Shown in pieces: positions 15,121-22,922 of a stretch of 38,447 bases of DNA; position 1 is the first letter of the stretch; each line of letters opens with the position of its first letter. The stretch covers positions 1-38,447 of the forward strand of contig JAFVYZ010000025.1 in NCBI GenBank assembly GCA_017508425.1, in the 5' to 3' direction. Source of the stretch: Clostridia bacterium (GTDB lineage Bacteria > Bacillota > Clostridia > Oscillospirales > CAG-272). The position numbers and the translations under genes were made by a program. The notes beneath the pieces were generated by a model. The model worked only from the letters and a program-made list of their open reading frames with translations, was not told the origin of the DNA and ran no database searches.

Positions 15121-16317
15121 ATGAATATTTTGGTGACGGGCGCAAAGGGAATGGTTGGAACGGCCCTTGTAAATCATCTGAAAAATATTCGCGATAACAA
15201 AAACAGAACAAGGCCGAATATCAAGGTTGATGAGATTTACGAGTACGATCTTGGCTCCACAGCGCAGGACCTTGAACTTTATTGCCAGAGGGCGGACTTC
15301 GTTTTCAACCTTGCAGGGGTGAACCGTCCCGAAAACCCCGAGGATTTTATGAAGGGGAACTTTGGCTTTGCCTCGGAGCTGCTGGAAACCCTCAAAAAGC
15401 ACGGCAGCAAAGCACCGATCATGCTTTCCTCCTCGATCCAAGCTACCCTCGCGGGCCGCTTTGGCAATTCCGAGTACGGCCGCTCCAAGCAGGCTGGTGA
15501 GGAGCTGTTTTTTGCCTATGCAAAGCAAACCGGCACTAAGGTGGCGGTATATCGCTTCCCGAATTTGATGGGCCACTCAAGGCCGAAATACAATTCTGCC
15601 GTCTCCACATTTTGCTGGGCAGTTGCCAATGATGAGGAATTTACCGTAACCGATCGCAGCATCGAGCTTGAGCTCCTTTACATCGATGATCTGGTTGAGG
15701 GTATGTTTGATCTTTTGGAGGGCAAGGAGCGCCATTGTGAGTTTGACGGTGTTGTTACCGTAGAACAAGAAAACGGCCGCTATTGCTATGTTCCCGGCGC
15801 GCACAGGGTGACCTTGGGCGAGATTGTGGACCTCTTAATGATCTTTAAAGAACAACCCACAACCTTGATGATGCCGAAGATCCCTGAGGGCTCCTTTGCC
15901 AAAAAGCTGTACAGTCTTTATTTGTCGTACCTTCCGACCGATAAATTTAAGTATGCGCTTAAAATGAGCTGCGATGATCGCGGCAGCTTTACCGAGCTGC
16001 TCCATACCGAGGATTGTGGCCAGGTCTCGATCAATATCAGTCGCCCCGGCATCACCAAGGGTCAGCATTGGCATAGCAGCAAATGGGAGCTGTTTATCGT
16101 GGTGGCCGGCAAGGGCCTTATTCAGGAGCGCAACATTAACACCGGTGAGACCGTCGAGTTTTATGTAAGCGGTGATAAAATCGAAGCGATTCATATGATC
16201 CCCGGTTGGACTCACAACATCATCAATCTCAGCGAAACCGAAAATCTGGTAACGGTGATGACTTGTAACGAAATATTTAACCCTGATCGGCCTGATACGT
16301 TTTTTGAGGTTGTATAA
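15121..16317 (+). CDS. capF: CapF-like bifunctional reductase/epimerase with cupin
   Basis: A 398-residue two-domain protein. Residues 1-270 are an NAD(P)-dependent SDR (ILVTGAKGMVGTALVNHL, FNLAGVNRPE, EYGRSKQAGEELFF with YxxxK). Residues from about 285 form a cupin (CDDRGSFTELLH, SRPGITKGQHWHSSKWELFI, IHMIPGWTHNIINLSETENL, with metal-ligand-like histidines). In S. aureus CapF epimerises and reduces the CapE product to UDP-L-6-deoxy-talosamine. GAAGGAGT precedes the ATG, and the gene is coupled to capE. It is somewhat longer than the about 370-aa reference as remembered. No CapG-like 2-epimerase follows. Confidence 0.9.
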   Translation: MNILVTGAKGMVGTALVNHLKNIRDNKNRTRPNIKVDEIYEYDLGSTAQDLELYCQRADFVFNLAGVNRPENPEDFMKGNFGFASELLETLKKHGSKAPIMLSSSIQATLAGRFGNSEYGRSKQAGEELFFAYAKQTGTKVAVYRFPNLMGHSRPKYNSAVSTFCWAVANDEEFTVTDRSIELELLYIDDLVEGMFDLLEGKERHCEFDGVVTVEQENGRYCYVPGAHRVTLGEIVDLLMIFKEQPTTLMMPKIPEGSFAKKLYSLYLSYLPTDKFKYALKMSCDDRGSFTELLHTEDCGQVSINISRPGITKGQHWHSSKWELFIVVAGKGLIQERNINTGETVEFYVSGDKIEAIHMIPGWTHNIINLSETENLVTVMTCNEIFNPDRPDTFFEVV

Positions 16318-16335
16318 TTGGGTAAAGGAGAAATT

Positions 16336-17409
16336 ATGCTAACACCAAATATTGATCTATCCAAGGGCACGGTCCTTGTAACGGGTGCGGCGGGATTTGT
16401 CGGCTCCAATCTTGTGATGGAGCTGCTTCGCACCGTTCCCGGCGTGACGATCGTCGGCCTTGATAATATGAACGATTATTATGACGTGTCCTTGAAGGAA
16501 TACCGTCTTGGCGAGATCAAGAAGCTGGCTTCGGCGCGTGCTGACTGTAGCTGGGAGTTCGTTCGCGGCAATCTTGCCGACCGTGCGCTCATTGACGAGC
16601 TTTTCTCAAAGCACCGTTTTTCGGTGGTGGTCAATCTCGCCGCCCAGGCAGGGGTTCGCTATTCGATCACCAATCCTGATGTCTATATTGAGAGTAATCT
16701 CATCGGCTTTTATAACATTCTTGAGGCTTGTCGCGCGTATCCTGTGGAGCATCTCGTTTATGCCTCCTCCTCGTCGGTGTACGGCACCAACAAAAAGATC
16801 CCGTATTCAACCGATGACAAGGTGGATAACCCCGTGTCGCTCTATGCGGCGACGAAAAAGTCCAATGAGCTCATGGCCCACGCTTACTCAAAGCTTTACA
16901 ACATTCCCTCAACGGGTCTTCGATTCTTCACCGTATACGGCCCCGCGGGGCGCCCCGATATGGCGTATTTCGGCTTTACCAACAAGCTTTGCGCCGGCAA
17001 AACGATCGAGATCTTCAATTACGGCAATTGCAAGCGTGATTTTACCTTTGTTGATGATATTGTTGAGGGTGTTAAGCGCGTGATGCAGCGCGCCCCCGAA
17101 AAGCAAAATGGGGAGGATGGCTTGCCCTTACCGCCCTATCGCGTGTACAATATCGGTAACAACAGTCCCGAAAATCTGCTTGATTTTGTAACGATCCTGC
17201 AGGAGGAGCTGATCCGTGCGGGGGTTTTAGCGCCCGATTATGATTTTGAGGCCCACAAAAAGCTGGTGCCGATGCAACCGGGTGACGTGGCCGTGACTTA
17301 TGCCGATACCACCGCGCTTGAGCGCGACATGGGCTTTAAACCCGCGACCCCCTTGCGTGTGGGGCTTCGCAAATTTGCCGAGTGGTACAAAGACTTTTAC
17401 GGCGTGTGA
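16336..17409 (+). CDS. UDP-glucuronate 4-epimerase (CapI/GAE type)
   Basis: An extended SDR of 357 aa interconverting UDP-glucuronate and UDP-galacturonate. Seen: VLVTGAAGFVGSNLVMELL (NAD binding), VGLDNMNDYYDVSLKEYRL, a stretch characteristic of CapI-type uronate epimerases, NLAAQAGVRYSITNP, SSSSVYGTN, YAATKKSNELMAH (YxxxK) and RFFTVYGPAGRPDMAYFGFT. Start at 16336 is preceded by AAAGGAG; a TTG at 16318 is less likely. Next to the uronate-type kinase and nucleotidyltransferase, it suggests UDP-GalA as a precursor. A plain UDP-glucose 4-epimerase is the main alternative, but the NDYYDVSLK block argues against it. Confidence 0.85.
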   Translation: MLTPNIDLSKGTVLVTGAAGFVGSNLVMELLRTVPGVTIVGLDNMNDYYDVSLKEYRLGEIKKLASARADCSWEFVRGNLADRALIDELFSKHRFSVVVNLAAQAGVRYSITNPDVYIESNLIGFYNILEACRAYPVEHLVYASSSSVYGTNKKIPYSTDDKVDNPVSLYAATKKSNELMAHAYSKLYNIPSTGLRFFTVYGPAGRPDMAYFGFTNKLCAGKTIEIFNYGNCKRDFTFVDDIVEGVKRVMQRAPEKQNGEDGLPLPPYRVYNIGNNSPENLLDFVTILQEELIRAGVLAPDYDFEAHKKLVPMQPGDVAVTYADTTALERDMGFKPATPLRVGLRKFAEWYKDFYGV

Positions 17410-17434
17410 GAAATGATATGAATGGAGTATGGAA

Positions 17435-18613
17435 ATGACGGCAGAACAAATTTTTGCCTCTATTTATAAGCGCGAGCCCAGTCATGTGGCATTTACACCT
17501 TACCGTATTTGCCCGCTTGGTGCGCATATTGATCATCAGCTTGGTAAGATCACGGGCTTCGCGATCAACAAGGGGATCTTTATTGCCTATGGACCCAAGG
17601 AAAACGGTGTGGTTGAGGTGCAATCAATGCAATTCAACAACCGCGCCCAATGGCATGTGGAGGCCACCCCAAAAGTCAAGCAGAACGACTGGGCCGATCC
17701 CCTGCGCGGCGCGACCATCGCGCTTCACAAGCGATATCCCTTGCGCCGTGGGCTTTGTGCGGTGGTGAAGGGCCAGCTCCCCATCGGGGGTCTTAGCTCC
17801 TCGGCGGCGGTTATTATCACCTTTTTGTCTGCGCTTTGCGAAATGAACGGCATCCGGCTGACTTCCCGCGAAATGATCACCATTTCCAAGGAGGCGGAGA
17901 ACAAATACGTGGGCGTTTCCTGCGGCAAGCTCGATCAGTCGTGTGAGATCTATTGCCGAAAGGATCAGCTGCTTTATATGGATATGCAGGACGATAGCTT
18001 TGAGCTGATCCCGCAAAATCCCAATATGAAGCCTTACAAGATCGCTATTTTATTCAGTGGTCTCGAGCGTAGTCTTGCCGGGGAAGCATTTAACATGCGT
18101 GTGGATGAATGCCGTAGTGCGGCGTACGCCCTCAAGGCTTATGCCGGGCTTCCGTACGGTAAATTTGAGGAAACGCAGTTGCGTGATATCCCGCGCGAGG
18201 TGTTTGAGCGCTATGGTGATCGCCTCCCCGAGAGCTGGCGCCTGCGTGCCATGCATTGGTATGGTGAAATGGAGCGTGTTGAGCAGGGTGTTAGGGCTTG
18301 GCGCTGCGGCGATATTGAAGAATTTGGGCGTCTTTGCTTTGAAAGCGGCCATTCCTCTATTTATCGCTATCAGACCGGTTCTGCTGAGCTCAAAAAGCTT
18401 TATGAGATCATGTATGAAACGGACGGTATTTATGGCGGACGGTTTTCGGGGGCAGGCTTCAAGGGCTGTTGTGTGGCATTTATTGATCCCGATAAAAGTG
18501 AGAGCATCAAGGAGCGCGTCACAAGCGAATACTCCAAAGCCTTTCCGCATCTGGCGGAGAAGTTTTCCATTCACATCTGCGAAAGTGCAGACGGTGTGAT
18601 TTTAAATAAATGA
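17435..18613 (+). CDS. GHMP-family sugar kinase, galacturonokinase-like
   Basis: A galactokinase-fold GHMP kinase of about 392 aa that should phosphorylate a sugar at C1. Seen: PYRICPLGAHIDHQLG, corresponding to the galactokinase GEHTDY signature but with Ala for Glu; the ATP loop PIGGLSSSAAV; and GGRFSGAGFKGCCVAF near the C-terminus. The ICPLGAHIDH form resembles, from memory, plant galacturonokinase, so a uronic acid substrate is plausible and is supported by the adjacent UDP-glucuronate epimerase and nucleotidyltransferase. The ATG at 17435 has GGAG at 7 nt; the ATG at 17429 is too close to it. Substrate assignment is inference. Confidence 0.82.
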   Translation: MTAEQIFASIYKREPSHVAFTPYRICPLGAHIDHQLGKITGFAINKGIFIAYGPKENGVVEVQSMQFNNRAQWHVEATPKVKQNDWADPLRGATIALHKRYPLRRGLCAVVKGQLPIGGLSSSAAVIITFLSALCEMNGIRLTSREMITISKEAENKYVGVSCGKLDQSCEIYCRKDQLLYMDMQDDSFELIPQNPNMKPYKIAILFSGLERSLAGEAFNMRVDECRSAAYALKAYAGLPYGKFEETQLRDIPREVFERYGDRLPESWRLRAMHWYGEMERVEQGVRAWRCGDIEEFGRLCFESGHSSIYRYQTGSAELKKLYEIMYETDGIYGGRFSGAGFKGCCVAFIDPDKSESIKERVTSEYSKAFPHLAEKFSIHICESADGVILNK

Positions 18614-18623
18614 GGTGAAAATC

Positions 18624-19361
18624 ATGAAATGTCTGATCTTGGCGGCCGGCTACGCCACGCGCCTGTATCCGTTGACTGAAAATTTCCCCAAGCCCCTGCT
18701 CACCGTGGGTGAGAAAACCATACTTGACTGGCTGATTGATGACATTGACGAGTCGGGTGCAGTTGATGAATACGTGGTAATCTCCAACCACAAATATTAT
18801 CCGCATTTTGTTGCGTGGGCTAAAAGCAAGCGCCAAAAAATTACCGTGCTCAATGACGGCACCACCAGTAACGAAACGCGTCTTGGTGCGGTGAAGGATA
18901 TCCAGTTTGCCATTGACGAGCTCTCGCTTGCCGGCGATATGCTGGTGATTGCAGGCGACAATGTCCTTGACTTTAGTCTGACAAAGTTTGTAAACTACGC
19001 ACGCGAGAAAAAAACCTCTTGCATCATGCGTTATTTTGAGCCGAGGCATGAAAAGCTGCTGAAAACCGGTGTGGTAACGGTGGGAGAAAATGATCTTGTG
19101 CTGAAAATGACCGAGAAATCCCCCACGCCCGAAACAAACTGGTGCTGCCCGCCCTTTTACTACTATACGGCGGCGGATGCTCAATTGGTAGCGAAGGGTA
19201 TTGCCGAGGGATGCGGCACCGATGCCCCCGGCAGCTATATTGCCTGGCTTTGCACGCAAACGCGTGTGCATGCGATGGAAATGCCCGGCAGCCGTTATGA
19301 TATCGGCAATCTTGAAAGCTACGAAAAAGTCAAAGCAGAGTACAAGGGCATTGTGTATTAA
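18624..19361 (+). CDS. Sugar-1-phosphate nucleotidyltransferase
   Basis: A 245-residue nucleotidyltransferase of the RmlA/GlmU-N type. Seen: CLILAAGYATRLYPLTENFP KPLL (LxAGxGTRLxPxTxxxPKP signature with Tyr-Ala for Gly-Thr), ILDWLIDD, VISNHKYY, VIAGDNVLDFS (GDN metal site) and the C-terminal GSRYDIGNLESY (DIGT-like). It makes NDP-sugar and pyrophosphate. The preceding kinase gives the likely substrate, a sugar- or uronate-1-phosphate, and the epimerase upstream would use the UDP product. ATG 18624 follows GAGGTGA; GTG 18615 is inside that site. Confidence 0.85.
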   Translation: MKCLILAAGYATRLYPLTENFPKPLLTVGEKTILDWLIDDIDESGAVDEYVVISNHKYYPHFVAWAKSKRQKITVLNDGTTSNETRLGAVKDIQFAIDELSLAGDMLVIAGDNVLDFSLTKFVNYAREKKTSCIMRYFEPRHEKLLKTGVVTVGENDLVLKMTEKSPTPETNWCCPPFYYYTAADAQLVAKGIAEGCGTDAPGSYIAWLCTQTRVHAMEMPGSRYDIGNLESYEKVKAEYKGIVY

Positions 19362-19381
19362 CCGTTGAAAGGAGAGCTTCC

Positions 19382-20530
19382 ATGAACGCGAAAACCAATC
19401 GAATACTGTTTCTCTTGTTGCGTTCCGCGATTTGTGGGGCATATCTTGAAAAGGAGGATCGCGCGCTTCTCACGTCCGAAAATCTCGATCACCTGTATGC
19501 CATTGCCAAGGAGCACGACGTCGAGCATTTGCTGGCGTTGGGCCTTGAGAAAAACGGCTTTAAGGGCAGCGACGTGCTTAAAAAAAGCATCTTTCGCGCC
19601 GTGTGGCGCGCCGAGCAGCGCGAGCGCGATCTTGAAAATGTGCAAACGGCCCTTTCCGAGTCGAAAATTGCTTTTATTCCCTTAAAGGGCGCGGTTTTGT
19701 GTCATGATTATCCCGAAGCATGGATGCGCACCAGCTGTGATATCGATGTGCTTGTGCACGGGGAGGATCTGGCTCTTGCGGTTGAGGCATTGACGGCGCT
19801 GGGGTACCAAGAAGCCGAGCGTACCGGGCACGACGTGTCTCTTTTTAGCCCCGAGGGGCATCATGTGGAGATCCACTTCGATCTTGTGGAAGAGGGAAGG
19901 GCGAGCAATGCCATTTCGGTGCTGAAATCGGTTTGGGAGCACGCCACACCTCAAAAGGGCACGTACTGTTATGAAATGTCCGACGCGTTTTTCTATTTTT
20001 ATCACATTGCACACATGGCAAAGCACTTCGAAACGGGTGGGTGCGGTATTCGCCCCCTGATCGATCTTTTTATCCTGGACCGTCGCAACGGCGCCGATCG
20101 AGGTGCGCGTGATGCGTTGCTTGAGCAATCAGGCCTTCTTCCCTTTGCCGCGGCCGCACGCAAGCTGTCTTGCGTTTGGCTTGGTGATGCCGAGCCCGAC
20201 GATCAGGCTCTCTTGATGGAGGCGTTTATTTTGAGCGGCGGCGTTTACGGCACCACCGACAACCGCGTGTTGGCTCAGCAAAAAAAGCGTGGTGGCAAGG
20301 TGGGTTATCTTTTTTCGAGGATCTTTGTGCCGTATCAACGCTTAAAACGTCTTTATCCCGTGCTTGAAAAGCACAAGTACCTCATGCCCCTGATGCAGGT
20401 GCGACGTTGGTTTAGACTTCTAAACCCCAAAACTGCGAAAATGGCACGCCGCGAATTGCGTGTTAACAAGCGCCTTGACAGTGGGAAGGCAAAAACGATG
20501 GAGGCCTTTTTTAAGGACCTTGGGTTATGA
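19382..20530 (+). CDS. Uncharacterised nucleotidyltransferase (NTP_transf_5-like)
   Basis: A 382-residue protein resembling the uncharacterised nucleotidyltransferase family often found in polysaccharide loci (PF14907 type). Seen: FIPLKGAVLCHDYPEAWMRT and SCDIDVLVHGEDL, where the DIDVLV acidic pair matches the metal site of polymerase-beta-fold nucleotidyltransferases, followed by HVEIHFDLVEEG and an alpha-helical half. AAAGGAGAG precedes the ATG. It is the last gene of the operon and is followed by a strong terminator. Role in the pathway unknown; modification of a sugar, lipid or protein by a nucleotide are all possible. Confidence 0.75.
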   Translation: MNAKTNRILFLLLRSAICGAYLEKEDRALLTSENLDHLYAIAKEHDVEHLLALGLEKNGFKGSDVLKKSIFRAVWRAEQRERDLENVQTALSESKIAFIPLKGAVLCHDYPEAWMRTSCDIDVLVHGEDLALAVEALTALGYQEAERTGHDVSLFSPEGHHVEIHFDLVEEGRASNAISVLKSVWEHATPQKGTYCYEMSDAFFYFYHIAHMAKHFETGGCGIRPLIDLFILDRRNGADRGARDALLEQSGLLPFAAAARKLSCVWLGDAEPDDQALLMEAFILSGGVYGTTDNRVLAQQKKRGGKVGYLFSRIFVPYQRLKRLYPVLEKHKYLMPLMQVRRWFRLLNPKTAKMARRELRVNKRLDSGKAKTMEAFFKDLGL

Positions 20531-20532
20531 TC

Positions 20533-20561
20533 AAAAGGGATGCCGCACGGCATCCCTTTTT
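20533..20561 (+). terminator. Terminator of the polysaccharide operon
   Basis: GGGATGCC and GGCATCCC form the stem around a GCAC loop, flanked by AAAA and TTTTT. It lies 3 nt after the last operon gene and before the promoter at 20588. Confidence 0.9.
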
Positions 20562-20587
20562 GCGTAGGGCCTTGCCAAACATTGCAT

Positions 20588-20617
20588 TTGACATGCCCAT
20601 CCCCCTTCTGTTATAAT
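20588..20617 (+). promoter_or_regulatory. Promoter of the LysM-CAP gene
   Basis: TTGACA (20588-20593), 18-nt spacer and TATAAT (20612-20617), both hexamers consensus. The predicted transcript starts about 25 nt before the ribosome site AGGAGG. Confidence 0.88.
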
Positions 20618-20647
20618 AGTAATATAAACAAAAGGAGGTATAACGGT

Positions 20648-21265
20648 ATTAAAAAGATAAGAAAAACCATTGTTTTTATGACTTTTTCGCTGCTTTGTCT
20701 TATTGTGCTGGCGCTTGGTGCGTCGGCTGCAACGACACATACGGTGGTTAAGGGCGACACCGTGTGGCGCCTTGCCGTGCGATACGAGGTAGGGCTTGAT
20801 GAAATGAAAAGCGCCAACCCCCATATCAAAAACCCGGCACTGATTTATCCGGGGGACGTGCTGAACATACCGACGACCGACCGTGACGTGCTGGCATTTG
20901 AGGAGGAGGTCGTTCGCCTTGTTAATGTAGAGCGTGCTAAGCGTGGTCTTTCGCCCCTCGCGGCGGATTGGCAGCTGTCGCGCGTGGCGCGATATAAGTC
21001 GCAGGATATGCACGACAATCGCTATTTTTCGCACACCAGTCCCGTGTACGGATCCCCTTACCAAATGATCAAAAGCTTTGGAATTTCCTTTCGCGGTGCG
21101 GGCGAAAATATTGCCAAAGGATACCAAACGCCTGCTGCGGTGGTGAGTGGATGGATGAATTCCTCAGGGCACCGCGCCAACATTTTGAATCCCTCGTTTA
21201 CAAGGATCGGTGTCGGATACGTTTCGAGCGGCAAGTATTGGACACAAATGTTTATTTCACAATAA
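20648..21265 (+). CDS. Secreted LysM-CAP domain protein, apparent ATT start
   Basis: A secreted cell-wall-binding protein of about 205 aa. Seen: a signal peptide (KKIRKTIVFMTFSLLCLIVL then ALGASA), one LysM (HTVVKGDTVWRLAVRYEV to VLNIP) and a CAP/SCP domain of the YkwD type (NVERAKRGLSPLAAD, HTSPVYGSPYQM, GENIAKG, WMNSSGHRANILNPSFTRIG). The perfect ribosome site AGGAGG (20633-20638) lies 9 nt before an in-frame ATT at 20648, which begins exactly where the lysine-rich signal peptide should start. The first in-frame ATG after it (20678) would cut the n-region, and upstream ATGs lie in the terminator/promoter. So initiation at ATT, or an ATG lost by mutation or error, is inferred. Confidence 0.85.
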   Translation: MKKIRKTIVFMTFSLLCLIVLALGASAATTHTVVKGDTVWRLAVRYEVGLDEMKSANPHIKNPALIYPGDVLNIPTTDRDVLAFEEEVVRLVNVERAKRGLSPLAADWQLSRVARYKSQDMHDNRYFSHTSPVYGSPYQMIKSFGISFRGAGENIAKGYQTPAAVVSGWMNSSGHRANILNPSFTRIGVGYVSSGKYWTQMFISQ

Positions 21266-21296
21266 AAAAGGGCGACCGCTGTGCGGTCGCCCTTTT
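21265..21296 (+). terminator. Bidirectional terminator between convergent genes
   Basis: GGCGACCGC, loop TGT, GCGGTCGCC with A-run before and TTTT after. It serves both the LysM-CAP gene and the convergent flavoprotein gene. Confidence 0.9.
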
Positions 21297-21297
21297 C

Positions 21298-22035
21298 TTA
21301 TTTTGTCACTTTTTCAAAATCCTCGCGCGGATGCTTGCACAAAGGACAGGTGAAGTCCTCGGGCAGCTCATCGGCCTCGATCTCGTAGCCGCAGATCTTG
21401 CAGCGCCATACCGTCTTTTCTTGTACCATTACGCGCTCAAAATCCTCGCGCGGGTGCTTGCACAGGGGACAGGTGAAGTCCTGGGGCAGCTCGTCGGCCT
21501 CGACCTCATAGCCGCAAATTGTACAGCGCCATACCGTCTTGCCTGCGGGTGCTTTTTCCTGCGGCTTCGGCTTGATGTGCGCGTGGTAGTAGGCGTAGGT
21601 GGCGGCAGGCGCGTCGGAAAGGGAAAACGCATCGGTCACGTCGGCCACAAAAAGAGTATGCGTGCCAAGATCGACCGTTTGACAAACTTTAGCCGAGATC
21701 ACACCGTTCGTGCCTTTCGTGATATACGTGACGCCGTTTTCGGCGCGTGCAAAGTCGGTAAAGTCGGCAAATTTATCGGTATCTCTGCCGCTGTGGAAGC
21801 CAAAGTGCTCAAAGATGTCAAAGGTGGCCTCCTCGGAGAGGATCGACACGTTGAATACACCACTCTTAACAATCATATCGTGTGTAAAATTTTCCTTGTT
21901 TACCGCAAGCGTGATGCGGTTGGGGGTGGTCGTCACTTGCATGGCCGTGTTGGTGATACAGCCGTTATCCTTGGCGGTTCTTGCAGTTACAACAAAAAGC
22001 CCGTAGGAGAGCTTATACATGACCTTGTTATCCAT
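21298..22035 (-). CDS. Flavin reductase with two tandem rubredoxin domains
   Basis: A 245-residue redox protein related to high-molecular-weight rubredoxins. Residues 1-150 are a flavin reductase-like FMN domain (MYKLSYGLFVVTA, CITNTAMQVTTTPNRITLAV, FNVSILSEEA). Then come two rubredoxin-type iron centres: Cys171/174 with 189/192, and Cys212/215 with 230/233, each CxxCGY ... CPLCKHPREDF. The two rubredoxins are a 41-residue tandem duplication. Expected role: electron transfer from NAD(P)H via FMN to a diiron or flavodiiron partner in oxygen or peroxide defence. Start 22035 has AAAGGAG 6 nt away. One rubredoxin is usual in this family. Confidence 0.9.
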   Translation of the reverse strand: MDNKVMYKLSYGLFVVTARTAKDNGCITNTAMQVTTTPNRITLAVNKENFTHDMIVKSGVFNVSILSEEATFDIFEHFGFHSGRDTDKFADFTDFARAENGVTYITKGTNGVISAKVCQTVDLGTHTLFVADVTDAFSLSDAPAATYAYYHAHIKPKPQEKAPAGKTVWRCTICGYEVEADELPQDFTCPLCKHPREDFERVMVQEKTVWRCKICGYEIEADELPEDFTCPLCKHPREDFEKVTK

Positions 22036-22069
22036 CTTTAACTCCTTTGTGTGGAAATATCTTGTATTT

Positions 22070-22098
22070 ATTATACCCCATATTTTTCCTGAAATCAA
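22070..22098 (-). promoter_or_regulatory. Promoter of the flavoprotein gene
   Basis: Minus strand TTGATT (22093-22098), 17-nt spacer, TATAAT (22070-22075), about 35 nt upstream of the gene start. Confidence 0.78.
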
Positions 22099-22117
22099 TA
22101 GGCAGGCTTATTTTTGC

Positions 22118-22146
22118 TTGACACTGATTTTTTCGCGTGTTAGAAT
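22118..22146 (+). promoter_or_regulatory. Promoter of the zinc-ribbon/LRR gene
   Basis: TTGACA (22118-22123), 17-nt spacer, TAGAAT (22141-22146), divergent from the flavoprotein promoter. GGGAG of the downstream gene follows. Confidence 0.78.
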
Positions 22147-22176
22147 AAGAGTGAAAATGGAGAAGGGAGAAGCGCA

Positions 22177-22914
22177 ATGTGGTACTGCAAATGCCCGATC
22201 TGTCGCACCGAATACGAGCATAACCCCAAGGTCTGCACCTGCGGCTTTGCGGGGCTGATATCCGCGCAGGAATTTGCGCCCCCGCACGGCGGCGAGGAGG
22301 AACAGGGAAAAGCGGAGCTGTTTTCGATCTTTAAATTCGCAAAGCACGTGCTTTACGGCAAAATCGAGTATCGCCCAACGCATATCTATGAGGATCATTT
22401 TGAGGAATACACCCTCATCGATGCCGCAAGCGAGCTGCGTGCGCTTGCCGTGGTGGATCGCGCCGGCACGCCCCCGACGATCGCGCGCGACGGGCTGTTT
22501 GCCTTTGATCGGAGTGTGCGCGCGTTGATTCTCAATACCAACCGTGCCGCGCGCCTCGCGCTCGATGAATCGATGATCGAGTGCTTGCTGCTCGGCGCCG
22601 CGTTTGAGGGCTTTGAGGACGGCAAATTCCACCCTTACCGCCCCTTGCGGTATTTGCACGTGCACGGCGACAATCCCCATTTTACTAGTGAGAATAACGT
22701 GTTGTTTGATAAAAAGCAAACGCGCCTTATTTATTATTCACCCCTGAAGCCCGAGGCGGCATACACCGTGCCAAGAAGCGTCAAAACGCTTGCCGCTTAC
22801 AGCTTCCGCCGTCCGCGGTATTTAAAAACGCTGCGCTTGCCAAAGGGGATCTGCCTTGAAAAGAACGCCTTGTGGCTTGATGAGGAAAGCCCCATTTCGG
22901 TCGAGTATTATTGA
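22177..22914 (+). CDS. Zinc-ribbon protein with BspA-type LRR-like tail
   Basis: A 245-residue protein of unknown function. Seen: a cysteine-rich N-terminus (Cys4, 6, 9, 20, 22 in CKCPICRTEY ... CTCGF) that probably binds zinc, a central helical/mixed region, and a C-terminal portion (SENNVLFDKKQTRLIYYSP, VPRSVKTLAAYSFRRPRYLK, LRLPKGICL) with the rhythm of BspA-type leucine-rich repeats (LRR_5). No signal peptide, so probably cytoplasmic. GGGAG precedes the ATG. Its stop overlaps or nearly touches the DNA glycosylase gene, so the two are probably cotranscribed. Confidence 0.7.
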   Translation: MWYCKCPICRTEYEHNPKVCTCGFAGLISAQEFAPPHGGEEEQGKAELFSIFKFAKHVLYGKIEYRPTHIYEDHFEEYTLIDAASELRALAVVDRAGTPPTIARDGLFAFDRSVRALILNTNRAARLALDESMIECLLLGAAFEGFEDGKFHPYRPLRYLHVHGDNPHFTSENNVLFDKKQTRLIYYSPLKPEAAYTVPRSVKTLAAYSFRRPRYLKTLRLPKGICLEKNALWLDEESPISVEYY

Positions 22915-22922
22915 GGATAGTT

